A stretch of DNA of 64,000 bases from Termitidicoccus mucosus. GTDB lineage: Bacteria; Verrucomicrobiota; Verrucomicrobiia; Opitutales; Opitutaceae. Under the pieces are notes generated by a model, which had not been told where the DNA came from, ran no database searches, and was given only the letters and a program-made list of their open reading frames with translations. The position numbers and the translations under genes are program-made. Location: contig NZ_CP109796.1 of NCBI RefSeq assembly GCF_038725785.1, positions 496,001 to 560,000 on the forward strand, read 5' to 3'. Positions 15,224 through 23,040 of this stretch are shown one piece after another. Within the stretch, counting starts at the first letter, position 1, and each line of letters begins with the position of its first letter.

Positions 15224-18172
15224 ATGAACCCGACCCGACCCGCTCCCCTCCAGAACGCATCCCGAAAACTCGCCGTGCTCGCCGGCCTGCTCGCCCTCGC
15301 CGGCATCGCGCTTCCCGCCGCCGCGCCGTCCGGGCGCGAGGTGCCCGTTTATCGCGCGCAGCCGCTGTCCGGTGCCGCGCCGGTCATCGACGGCCGCCTC
15401 GACGACGATGTCTGGCGGCAGGCGAAACGCGCGCCCATTCAACGCCAGCATCACGACGAGAAACCGCTCCCCGAAGGACAGCGCAACGCCGGCTACTGGA
15501 TGGCGGCGTGGGATGCCGAAAACCTTTACCTCGCCGTGAGTGTCATCGACCAGAACGTGAACGCCCGCGAGGCCCGCCCCTACGAGCCGCACAACGATGT
15601 CGTGGAGCTGTTTTTCGACCCGCTGCTCAACTACCAGTTCAACCTGCAATACCGCGTGTGGCCGTTCGGCCGGCGTGGCGACGGCGGCGAAATCACACAA
15701 GACCCGACCTGGGGCCGCTGGGAGGTCGCGAGCACGCAGACCGATACCGGCTATTGCACGGAAGTGCGCGTGCCGCTCTCGCATTTCATGGAAGTCGCGC
15801 AGGTGGATTTGCGCCCGGGGGATCTGATGGGTTTTGACGTGTCCGTTCACGATGTCGATTTCCCCGACGATACGGAATGGGTGTCGCCCAAAATCACCGG
15901 CTGGTCCGGCGACGGCACCAACTGGCAATACGCCTCGCAAAACGGCATCCTCACCCTCGGCGAACCGCGTCCCGGCGCCCTCGCATCCGCGCGCCCGCAG
16001 GTCGACGACGTCGGGGAGACCCCGGATCACGAGGCCATGGCACTCTGGCCGTCGCTCCGGCTGGTGGACGGATTTTTCAACCTCGACGTTCCCAACCAGT
16101 CATGGTCGTGGGAAAGCTACCAGCCATGGCGGCTTGGCCGCGTGCGTCATGAATTAGTGGGTACAGCCGCCCCCGGCGACGCGCGCGCCGTGAACCGCAC
16201 CGTCGGTCCTCACGCCCACGGAGAGGCGCTGGAGCCGCGCCCGCGCGTGGTCGAGCTGGCGTTGTCCGGTGTGCGCGACGGCCGCCACGAGGAACTCACC
16301 ATCATCACCACGCCCTTCCATCCCGCCATCTGCTACCGGACAAACTCCGGCGCGCTCACGCTCTTCGACGACATGGTCAGGGTCGGCCAGCCCACCGGCC
16401 CGTCATATGTCGCGCTCCCGCTTGAGTCCGGCGTGAGTATCCGTAAAATAGATACAGACACCGCCGCCGTGTTCGACGCCGCCCGAGACGGCGCGCTCGC
16501 GGAAGGCTGGGTGCTCGTCTGGTTCGCGCGTGAAGGCGACCCGCGCGCCACCGATTTTCCGATGGTTGTTTACCCGAACCGCAGCCCGCGTGAAATCACC
16601 CTCGCCGATGCGGGCGGGTTGACCTGGCACTTCGACCTCCCCGGGCGCGGCACGCTCACGCTGATGCCGTTGCAAGGCATCGCGGCCGTTGAAAAAAGCA
16701 CCACGCAAGCCTGGGCCAAAGCCGGAGCGCTTCCCTCCGGCGCCACCGACCGCGTCCGCACTTGGCAAAAACGCAGCCTGCGCCTCCCCGTCGGCGTGAC
16801 GGAATCGTGGCAGTATCACCCGGAGCGCCGCGTCTTCGAGCTGCGTCACCGTTTTGCGTATTCGGAAAACCTGTCGCAGTGGCCCGTCGAGGAAGAGCTG
16901 ATCGCGCCGCTGCCACAGTTGCTCTCCAGCACCGAAGCCATCGCGCGCTTCCCCGCGACGCCGCTGGTCGATTTGGATTACCGCCTGTTCCAGGGAAATT
17001 ATTACGGTGTCACCGGCCGCGCCGAAATCCGTTTCGAGCTCCCCGAGGTTGACCTTTCCCTGCTTCCGCCGCGTCTTGACCGCGCAAAATTGATGCAGTC
17101 CGAAACCGGCCGCAACTACCTCGCGCAACTCGACGAGTTGAACCTCGCCAGGATTTTCGCCGGCAACATGGACCGCGTCATGAAGCGCCCCTATTTCATG
17201 CCGCACATCTGGCCCATGATAGACAAGCCGGACCTGTTTTCCGGCTATCCATTGATCCCGGAGGATGAACGGACGGCACTGATTCGACGCGTGGAGGAAG
17301 GCTACGAGAAAATCATCTTCAGCGACGAGTGGCGCGAACGCCTCTGGCCGGAAACCGCGCCCTACCTCGGAAGCAATTTCCGCTACGGCAACCTCACCTA
17401 CCCGTATGGCGTCGCCGAGCCCTACTACGGCGTCGTCGAAATGCTCTCGAAAATGTATTATTTTTGCCAGGGCAACAACGACTACAGCGTGATCGTACGA
17501 TATTGGCCACGCCTCAAGGAGCTGACCGAAATCATCTGGCACGGAGGTTTCGTGCAGTATCGCTATGACGGCGGCACGATGATTGGCGAGGCGCTGGTTG
17601 GCCTCGTGAAAGGCGCGGAAGCCGCCGGCGACCGCCGTTTCCAGCGCCGCGCGATGCTGCGTCTCGCCCAGCACGCCGCGAGCGCTCCCGGCTACCTTGA
17701 GGGAGGACAACGCCTCGCCGCCGACAAAAGCTGGACTTGGCGCGGTCGCTCCCCGGTGCTGTTCGGCCCCATCCAGCAAACCACCCCCAACACCGCCGCC
17801 CCCATTGCGGACGGCTCCCTCACCGGCTCGGACGGCACCTTCTACTGGGACCGCGGCTACGGGAATCCCGTGGTGCTGCGCGAGTTCGCGCTGCCGCAAG
17901 TCCGCGCCATCGAAGCCCAGCTCGACCGCGACGTGAAAAACTGGTCGGCTGAAACCGGCCACAACTTCAAGCGCCGCGACGGCATGTTCCGCCGCTTCAC
18001 TGTTCGTGCACTGGTCATCCGTGAGCCGATGGACAAGCTCGAAGCCGAGGCCGCCTCGCTTCGTACCACATTTGTCGGCAACCCTGAATTTGACGCGGCC
18101 ATCCTCATTATTCTCATGCAACGAATACAGGAAGATTCAAACCAATGTCATCTCGCTTATGTAAACATATGA
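15224..18172 (+). CDS. Secreted CBM9-like protein with large uncharacterised domain
   Basis: A 982-residue exported protein (signal peptide ~1-33). Residues ~45-255 match a CBM9/DOMON-type carbohydrate-binding sandwich: VIDGRLDDDVWRQA, MAAWDAENLYLAVSVID, NDVVELFFDP and YCTEVRVPLSHF. The following ~350 residues are beta-rich; the last ~350 are helical and aromatic-rich (YGVAEPYYGVVEMLSKMYYFCQGNNDYSV, GGFVQYRYDGGTMIGEALVGL), suggesting an alpha/alpha-barrel that I cannot place in a family. Catalytic residues were not identified. The stop lies 47 nt before the left end of a decayed IS element, so check whether the C-terminus is native. Confidence 0.72.
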   Translation: MNPTRPAPLQNASRKLAVLAGLLALAGIALPAAAPSGREVPVYRAQPLSGAAPVIDGRLDDDVWRQAKRAPIQRQHHDEKPLPEGQRNAGYWMAAWDAENLYLAVSVIDQNVNAREARPYEPHNDVVELFFDPLLNYQFNLQYRVWPFGRRGDGGEITQDPTWGRWEVASTQTDTGYCTEVRVPLSHFMEVAQVDLRPGDLMGFDVSVHDVDFPDDTEWVSPKITGWSGDGTNWQYASQNGILTLGEPRPGALASARPQVDDVGETPDHEAMALWPSLRLVDGFFNLDVPNQSWSWESYQPWRLGRVRHELVGTAAPGDARAVNRTVGPHAHGEALEPRPRVVELALSGVRDGRHEELTIITTPFHPAICYRTNSGALTLFDDMVRVGQPTGPSYVALPLESGVSIRKIDTDTAAVFDAARDGALAEGWVLVWFAREGDPRATDFPMVVYPNRSPREITLADAGGLTWHFDLPGRGTLTLMPLQGIAAVEKSTTQAWAKAGALPSGATDRVRTWQKRSLRLPVGVTESWQYHPERRVFELRHRFAYSENLSQWPVEEELIAPLPQLLSSTEAIARFPATPLVDLDYRLFQGNYYGVTGRAEIRFELPEVDLSLLPPRLDRAKLMQSETGRNYLAQLDELNLARIFAGNMDRVMKRPYFMPHIWPMIDKPDLFSGYPLIPEDERTALIRRVEEGYEKIIFSDEWRERLWPETAPYLGSNFRYGNLTYPYGVAEPYYGVVEMLSKMYYFCQGNNDYSVIVRYWPRLKELTEIIWHGGFVQYRYDGGTMIGEALVGLVKGAEAAGDRRFQRRAMLRLAQHAASAPGYLEGGQRLAADKSWTWRGRSPVLFGPIQQTTPNTAAPIADGSLTGSDGTFYWDRGYGNPVVLREFALPQVRAIEAQLDRDVKNWSAETGHNFKRRDGMFRRFTVRALVIREPMDKLEAEAASLRTTFVGNPEFDAAILIILMQRIQEDSNQCHLAYVNI

Positions 18173-18219
18173 ATTACGCTCGTGCACCCGAACGATTATC
18201 AAATATTATAAATACGCTA

Positions 18220-18236
18220 GCACTACTCCGTTAAGT
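18220..18236 (+). repeat. Left terminal inverted repeat of the IS
   Basis: GCACTACTCCGTTAAGT; exact reverse complement of 19377-19393. Confidence 0.85.
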
Positions 18237-18238
18237 AG

Positions 18239-19380
18239 TTGTTGCCTCCTTGGCGGGGAGCATCAGCGTGCGCCGGCATGATGACAGCCAGGCAGGTGAC
18301 CAGGCGCTGCAACAGTTTGTCAACCAGAGCCCGTGGGATCATCGCAGCGTGCTCCACCGGCTGCGTCAGCAGATGCGTTCGCGCGCGCAGGCCGGCGGGG
18401 TGTTCGTGCTCGACGAGCCCAGTCTGCCCAAGCAGGGCCGGCATTCGGTGGGAGTGACGCGCCAGTATTGCGGCACCCTGGGTAAGATCACCAACTGCCA
18501 GAGCATCGTCACCTGGCATTGGATGGGGACGACGGGGCTGCACTGGCTGCGCAACTCTACCTTCCCGCGGAGTGGACCGACGATGGGGCGAGTGGGGGGC
18601 CGTCGGCCGCGCGACGCTTCCAAGAAAAGTGGCGCATCGCGCTCGCGTTGCTCGACGAGATGAAGCTGCAGTTACCGGCCTATCAAGCCATCGTCTTCAA
18701 TGCAGCTATGGCGTGGTGCAGCCCCTACTCGCCAAACTGGAGCGGCGGGATGAGCCCTACGTAGCCCAAGTCCCCGGCAACAACGCCGCTTGGCCGCTCG
18801 AAACCCAGGCCACCCTCGAGTCGACCGGTCGCGGCCGCCTGCGCCCACACGCCATTGTGCGGGATGCGAAGAGGCATCCGCTCTCGATGGTCGAGTGGTG
18901 GGACAAGCGCCAGACCCGACCGCAGCGCTGAACCGAGGTGAGGTTGCTGCGGGCGGAAGGTGCCAGCATCCGCGCGATCGCCGTCCGGGTGCAGGCGTTC
19001 CAACGCTGCAGTCGCTGGCTGTTGATCGAGCAACTCGGGAAAGGCGCCTTCAAGTACTCTCTCGAACCTACCGGCGGAAACGCCGGTGACCGAGTTGATT
19101 CGCTTGGCACACCAGCGGTGGGCTATTGAGCAGGGCTACCAGTAACTCAAGGAGGAACTCGGGCTCGATCACTTCGAAGGACGCTCTTGGCGGGGACTGC
19201 ATCACCACCTCGTCTTGTGCTTCCTTGCGTCCTGTTTTCTGACCAGACTGCGGGCGTGCCCGGCGCTGCCAGAAGTGCGCCGCTGGCTCATGGAAGCCTC
19301 TGGCCCTGTGCACCTGCCCGCGCTGCCAAACCCGCTTCACCCGTTCCGGTCTCATCCTCGATTCGCCCTAGCTGTCACTT
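18239..19380 (+). pseudogene. IS701-like DDE transposase, multiply frameshifted
   Basis: Transposase homology is continuous but jumps frame: LPPWRGASACAGMMTA (frame of 18239), then VFVLDEPSLPKQGRHSVGV and TRQYCGTLGKITNCQS (frame of 18250, from ~18290), then LYLPAEWTDD and FQEKWRIALALLDEMK (frame of 18519), then LLAKLERRDEPYVAQVPGN (frame of 18572), and finally LIRLAHQRWAIEQGYQ, an in-frame TAA where Gln is expected, then [15 protein letters not shown]. The Asp in DEPSLPKQG and the closing Glu-containing [14 protein letters not shown] are DDE_5/IS701 hallmarks. At least three frameshifts and one stop make it non-functional. Confidence 0.82.
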
Positions 19381-19393
19381 AACGGAGTAGTGC
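19377..19393 (-). repeat. Right terminal inverted repeat of the IS
   Basis: ACTTAACGGAGTAGTGC; exact reverse complement of 18220-18236. Confidence 0.85.
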
Positions 19394-19797
19394 CAGTGTT
19401 AGGAGGGACAAAAAGCTGCTTAGGGGCGGACTTTCGTGAGGCAAATGAGGCAAATTGGGAGGCTCAATTTGGGTTCGTGTTGAACGCCGGTTCCTGCCAT
19501 GCTTTAACCAATTAAGAGCGGTGCCTTGTAAAGCCTCTCGAAAAACGCAAACTCGCCTCACGAAGTTCCAGATTCCATCGGATGCGGGCAGCCATTTCGA
19601 AAAAAAAGCGAACTCGTAACGAGATTGGTTAACAAAGCGAGTTAAGCGGCTTTCATTAAAAGATAACCGGGATTTGTAAAATTAACCAATCTTGTCCCTA
19701 GTTCTTGTTTTTATCCCGTCCGGATCTCTTAATCGCAGGGTTGCCACACTCCATTACGGATATTGATTAACAGCGCGAGCCTTTGTCGGGGGAGATT
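19394..19797. other. Non-coding stretch between mobile remnants
   Basis: About 400 nt without a convincing gene, lower in GC than the neighbouring loci. The only structure I see is an 11-bp inverted repeat, AGATTGGTTAA (19622-19632) and TTAACCAATCT (19682-19692), with a 49-nt spacer. Its position next to a recombinase-module remnant would fit an old recombination site, but nothing proves that. Confidence 0.4.
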
Positions 19798-20113
19798 TTA
19801 GGCCCAAAAGAAGAACTGGGTGACCATGCTGGCAAACGCCTGTTGCTGCTGTTTGACCGTCATATCGGCGATTTCGCTAAGCGCCCTGATACTGAAATGC
19901 CATGCCCCACTCGCTGTCTTCAAACTGGCCAAATAGGTCTGAATATCCGGAGCAAGACGGACAAGTTTGAGGATGCCGGCTGACCATGACGTTGCTGAAG
20001 CCTACACGCTTCGCGAGAGCTCTATGACCGGAAGCCTTGCCGCTTATCAGCATTTGATGCCACTTCTGCGCGCGGACAATCGGATGCGCCACCTGTGCCT
20101 TTTCGGAGGGCAC
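19798..20113 (-). pseudogene. Recombinase-associated HTH protein remnant (single frameshift)
   Basis: Reading leftward, HPIVRAQKWHQMLISGKASG and HRALAKRVGFSNVMVSR form a helix-turn-helix. One extra C after SR shifts the frame; restoring it continues ILKLVRLAPDIQTYLASLK, TASGAWHFSIRALSEIA and DMTVKQQQQAFASMVTQFFF to a stop at 19798. The pattern (HTH, then LAPDIQ, then RAL.EIA) is like small HTH proteins I recall encoded beside site-specific recombinases in mobile modules. No recombinase gene remains nearby. Confidence 0.6.
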
Positions 20114-20247
20114 TGACTTTATCGGCCACTACCATGCCAGTCGCATCGTCTTCGAAATGGATCGAGGTCTTCTACAACCTCCTCCTCCGCCACTCTTCAA
20201 TCGGCTTCCTCTCTCCGGTTGACTTCGAAAACCTCAAAAACGGATAA
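20112..20247 (+). pseudogene. IS3-family transposase OrfB C-terminal remnant
   Basis: KWIEVFYNLLLRHSSIGFLS followed by PVDFENLKNG and a TAA at 20245 is the characteristic tail of IS3-family OrfB (IEVFYN.xRRHSxLGYxSPxxFE). Just upstream TDFIGHYHASRIVFE sits in another frame, implying a one-base frameshift. The rest of the element is gone. Confidence 0.7.
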
Positions 20248-20370
20248 ACCCTGCGCCGCACCCCAAGTCCATTTTCCGAGGGTAATCCCAGTTTGGCGCG
20301 GCCACAAAATTGAAGACAGGGGGCCATCCTCGTGCTTGAGCAACTGTGCGACAAGCGCTTTGCTTGGATC

Positions 20371-21036
20371 ATGCCAGCAAAAACCAAGGGAGCCGCCATT
20401 CCCGCCGTTCCAGTAATTGGCCACCGTCGTGATCCTGAGCGCACGCGCGCCCGGTTGCTTAAAACAGCCATCCAAATGTTTTCGGCCAAAGGATACCATG
20501 GTGTCTCCGTTGATGAAGTGGTGGAGGCTGCCAAGGTAAACAAGCGAATGGTTTATCATTATTTCGGCAGTAAAGAGGATTTATATCTTGCGGCGCTTGA
20601 GGAAGTCTTCGGTCGCTTTGTCCGCCTGGAGATTGCTCCCTTGGCGTCCGATGCAAGTCCCATGGATAAACTAAGCCAACTGCTCGCTGCCAATTTCGAG
20701 TTTCTGGAGAAAAATCCCGAGTTTGTGCGCCTTCTCCTCTGGGAGAATCTCGACAATGGCCAAAGACTTGCCGCTCATCCCCAGTATCTTACAAAAAACC
20801 CGTTCATGGACCGGTTTCGCATGGTGGTTGAGGAGGGGGTAAAAGCGGGTGTTTTCCGTCAGCCGCGCGATATGCGGCATTTGCTCGTCAATTTTATTGG
20901 GCTGAGTTTTGTTTATTATTCCAACAGGTATTCTCTCGCCGCCACCATTGGGTTGAAAAACACTGGCAAAGAAACGCACGGCATGCGTCTCGCACAGGTC
21001 ATTGACCTCGTCCTGAATGGACTTCTTGCGCGGTGA
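20371..21036 (+). CDS. TetR/AcrR family transcriptional regulator
   Basis: A 221-residue cytoplasmic repressor of normal TetR length. The N-terminal HTH reads RDPERTRARLLKTAIQMFSA, then KGYHGVSVDEVVEAAKVNKR and MVYHYFGSKEDLY; the rest is an all-helical ligand/dimer domain (FEFLEKNPEFVRLLLWEN). The frame is open to a GTG at 20332, but that extension lies in IS remnant sequence, so I use the ATG at 20371. It stands alone between decayed mobile DNA and a convergent AraC gene, so its target cannot be inferred. Confidence 0.88.
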   Translation: MPAKTKGAAIPAVPVIGHRRDPERTRARLLKTAIQMFSAKGYHGVSVDEVVEAAKVNKRMVYHYFGSKEDLYLAALEEVFGRFVRLEIAPLASDASPMDKLSQLLAANFEFLEKNPEFVRLLLWENLDNGQRLAAHPQYLTKNPFMDRFRMVVEEGVKAGVFRQPRDMRHLLVNFIGLSFVYYSNRYSLAATIGLKNTGKETHGMRLAQVIDLVLNGLLAR

Positions 21037-21113
21037 GCGGCTTGATCGATTTGCATCCTATTTCCCGCAGCAAACATTCCTGATGTCGCTGCACCGACGC
21101 GATTCCGCATGAC

Positions 21114-22064
21114 TCACCGGTGTTTGCGGCGGGCGGAGCGGGGGGCGGCTATCTGGCCGGTCTTCAGTAGCTTCAAGTAGGCTGTCGGGGGCACGCCCAT
21201 CGCCGTTTTAAACGCGCGGCTGAACGCGAAGATCGACCTGAAGCCGCAGGCCTTGGAAATGGTTTCGATGCTGGCTGGTTCCGGTTCGCTCAGCATCGAG
21301 GCGGCCGTGGAGATTCGCGAGTCACGCATGTAGGCGCCCAGACTCACGCCCAGATGTTTGCGAAAAATCGCGCGCAGATGGCTGATGGAGTAGCCCGTGT
21401 GTTCGGCGATGTCGGCGATGGTCAGGGTCTTGTCGAGATGGGCGCGCACATGGGTGTTGATTGCGCGCAGGATTTCGCCGTGCGTCTCCTCAAGCGGCGT
21501 TCCGGCGGCGGCAGCCGTGCAGTCGGCCTCTCGCGCGGCCAAGAGCCGCCGTAACAGGCGGGAGAGGTTGACCACCAGTTCGAAGTTCCGCGCGGGGCCG
21601 GGCGTGGCCGCGAGATGGTTTCTTATCAGTTCCGCCAGCATTTCCAGCGTCCCGCCTTCCATCATTCGCGGCGAGTTGCGCAAGGGAGCCAGCCGGTCCG
21701 CCTGCTTGCACTCAAAGGTGATAAAAAGCCAGTTCAGCTCGCCCGTCTCAATGTCGAGATAGTGGTGAAACTGATGCGGAAAGATGAGATACACGCATCC
21801 ACGATCAAGCATGTAGTCGTGCCCGTCCACATGGATGCGCCCGGCTTGCACCAGGGGAATCACGAGCTCAAAGCGATGGTGGTAATTGTGCGTCACGCCT
21901 TGGGGACGCAGCATTTCCACCGAGGTGCGTTTGAAAATGACGACGTTGTCGGCCACGAGCGTCTCGCCGAGCTTGGCACCGGAAAACAGGTTGACCGGAT
22001 TGACCAGCGCCCGGATATCCCCGGCGATTTTCTGAAAGACGGTATCTGTGGTTTTGTCGCTCAT
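21114..22064 (-). CDS. AraC family transcriptional regulator with cupin sensor
   Basis: A 316-residue regulator. Residues ~40-120 are an AraC-type cupin (HNYHHRFELVIPLVQAGRIH, GCVYLIFPHQFHHY), the ligand-sensing module. The C-terminal ~100 residues hold two HTHs: TIADIAEHTGYSISHLRAIF and the signature SIETISKACGFRSIFAFSRA followed by FKTAMGVPPTAY. It lies just downstream of the N-acetylhexosamine operon in the same orientation, behind a hairpin, so it may control that operon, though a local role is not demonstrated. Confidence 0.9.
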   Translation of the reverse strand: MSDKTTDTVFQKIAGDIRALVNPVNLFSGAKLGETLVADNVVIFKRTSVEMLRPQGVTHNYHHRFELVIPLVQAGRIHVDGHDYMLDRGCVYLIFPHQFHHYLDIETGELNWLFITFECKQADRLAPLRNSPRMMEGGTLEMLAELIRNHLAATPGPARNFELVVNLSRLLRRLLAAREADCTAAAAGTPLEETHGEILRAINTHVRAHLDKTLTIADIAEHTGYSISHLRAIFRKHLGVSLGAYMRDSRISTAASMLSEPEPASIETISKACGFRSIFAFSRAFKTAMGVPPTAYLKLLKTGQIAAPRSARRKHR

Positions 22065-22079
22065 GGCTGTGTGTTTTTA

Positions 22080-22139
22080 ATCGTTTTCATTCTCTTGGCC
22101 ACCCTCGGGGCGTTCCGGAAAAGGAAAGAGGAAAACGAT
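22080..22139 (-). terminator. Hairpin terminator after the hexosamine operon
   Basis: On the minus strand ATCGTTTTC ... GAAAACGAT form a 9-bp stem, extended after a small bulge by CTCTT/AAGAG, followed by TAAAAAC. It lies between the stop of the PIG-L gene and the AraC start, fitting the end of the eight-gene transcript. Confidence 0.45.
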
Positions 22140-22149
22140 CAAGGGCGCA

Positions 22150-23001
22150 TCAAGCAAACCGTCGAAGACGCATGTCAACATCCTGTCGAAAGCGGTCGAT
22201 GAAGGCGAGCGTGTATTCCGAGATTGAATACGCGGGGTCTTCCACCAGCGGCGTGAGGTCCATGGCCCAGTTGATGCCCTGGCAGACATCGGTGGCATGG
22301 GAGGTGTGATAAGTGGCGTGCGCGAGGCGCCGGCCCGCCGTGGCGAGGTCGTAACGCTTTCCCCCGACGATTTGCGAGTCGAACACGCCGACGAGCGAGG
22401 CGGCGATGTTCGGATGCGCGCCGGTGTCGAGCACGTGCTTGTCGGAGTCGCACATCCAGTCGAGGTCGCGCCAGACTTCGCAGCCGAGCACCTTTTTCGG
22501 GCGACGGGCGGCGGGGAGCGCGCGGAGGGCCTTGAGGCAGTGCATGAGCACCGCGATGTGCGTGTCATGTTTGTCGGCCGGCTGGTGCAGGTAAACGACC
22601 TCGGGGGCGCATCCGGCAAAGATGGCGGCGAGGTCGGCCTGCACGCCGGCATCGGCGGGGGCCTTCACCGCCGCGCTGGGATGTGCGAGCTGGAGCTGGA
22701 TGGAGTAATCGCCGACATAGGCGGCCTTGCGCTGCTCGCGGCGGCGGATGCCCTGCATGGCCTCGTCGGTGCAATCCCGATAAGGGCCCGAGCGGGGGCT
22801 GCCGGCGCCGTTGGTGACGACGACGCCGGAAAACCATTTGTCGTCGCGCCCGAAGCAGGCGGCGATGCCTTGGTAGGCCATGATTTCGATGTCATCCTGA
22901 TGCGCGGCGACGCACAGGTGCGTGGTGCGCTTGAGCGCGTCGGAGGGCGCGAGGGTGGCGTCGGGGACGAAGATGTCGGCTTCAGAGCGGGTGAATTTCA
23001 T
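22150..23001 (-). CDS. PIG-L (LmbE-type) family N-acetyl sugar deacetylase
   Basis: A 283-residue cytoplasmic zinc hydrolase. The metal/catalytic motif reads AAHQDDIEI, a variant of AHPDDExE that keeps the His and both Asp, and a second His-rich motif HQPADKHDTHIAVL supplies the third ligand. PIG-L enzymes remove acetyl groups from GlcNAc-containing molecules. It is the last gene of the hexosamine operon, which has no NagA, so I infer that it deacetylates N-acetylhexosamine or its phosphate before the NagB step; the exact substrate is unknown. Confidence 0.82.
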   Translation of the reverse strand: MKFTRSEADIFVPDATLAPSDALKRTTHLCVAAHQDDIEIMAYQGIAACFGRDDKWFSGVVVTNGAGSPRSGPYRDCTDEAMQGIRRREQRKAAYVGDYSIQLQLAHPSAAVKAPADAGVQADLAAIFAGCAPEVVYLHQPADKHDTHIAVLMHCLKALRALPAARRPKKVLGCEVWRDLDWMCDSDKHVLDTGAHPNIAASLVGVFDSQIVGGKRYDLATAGRRLAHATYHTSHATDVCQGINWAMDLTPLVEDPAYSISEYTLAFIDRFRQDVDMRLRRFA

Positions 23002-23040
23002 GATGTGTGTCGTTAGGGAGTAGTCAAATTGCTCGCCGGA

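Larger units (their letters stand above)
18220..19393. mobile_element. Degenerate IS701-type insertion sequence
   Basis: A 1174-bp element bounded by perfect 17-bp inverted repeats and filled by a broken DDE transposase gene. The flanking tetranucleotides (CTAG left, CCAG right, if the outermost G/C of each end is counted as flank) differ by one base, so a 4-bp target duplication is possible but no longer exact. The element is transposition-dead in itself, although its ends remain intact and could respond to a transposase supplied elsewhere. Confidence 0.8.

Noticed and set aside
19379-19561. Small minus-strand frame beside the IS right end as a gene
   Set aside because: It begins in non-coding debris, spans the IS end, and has no domain or plausible start context.
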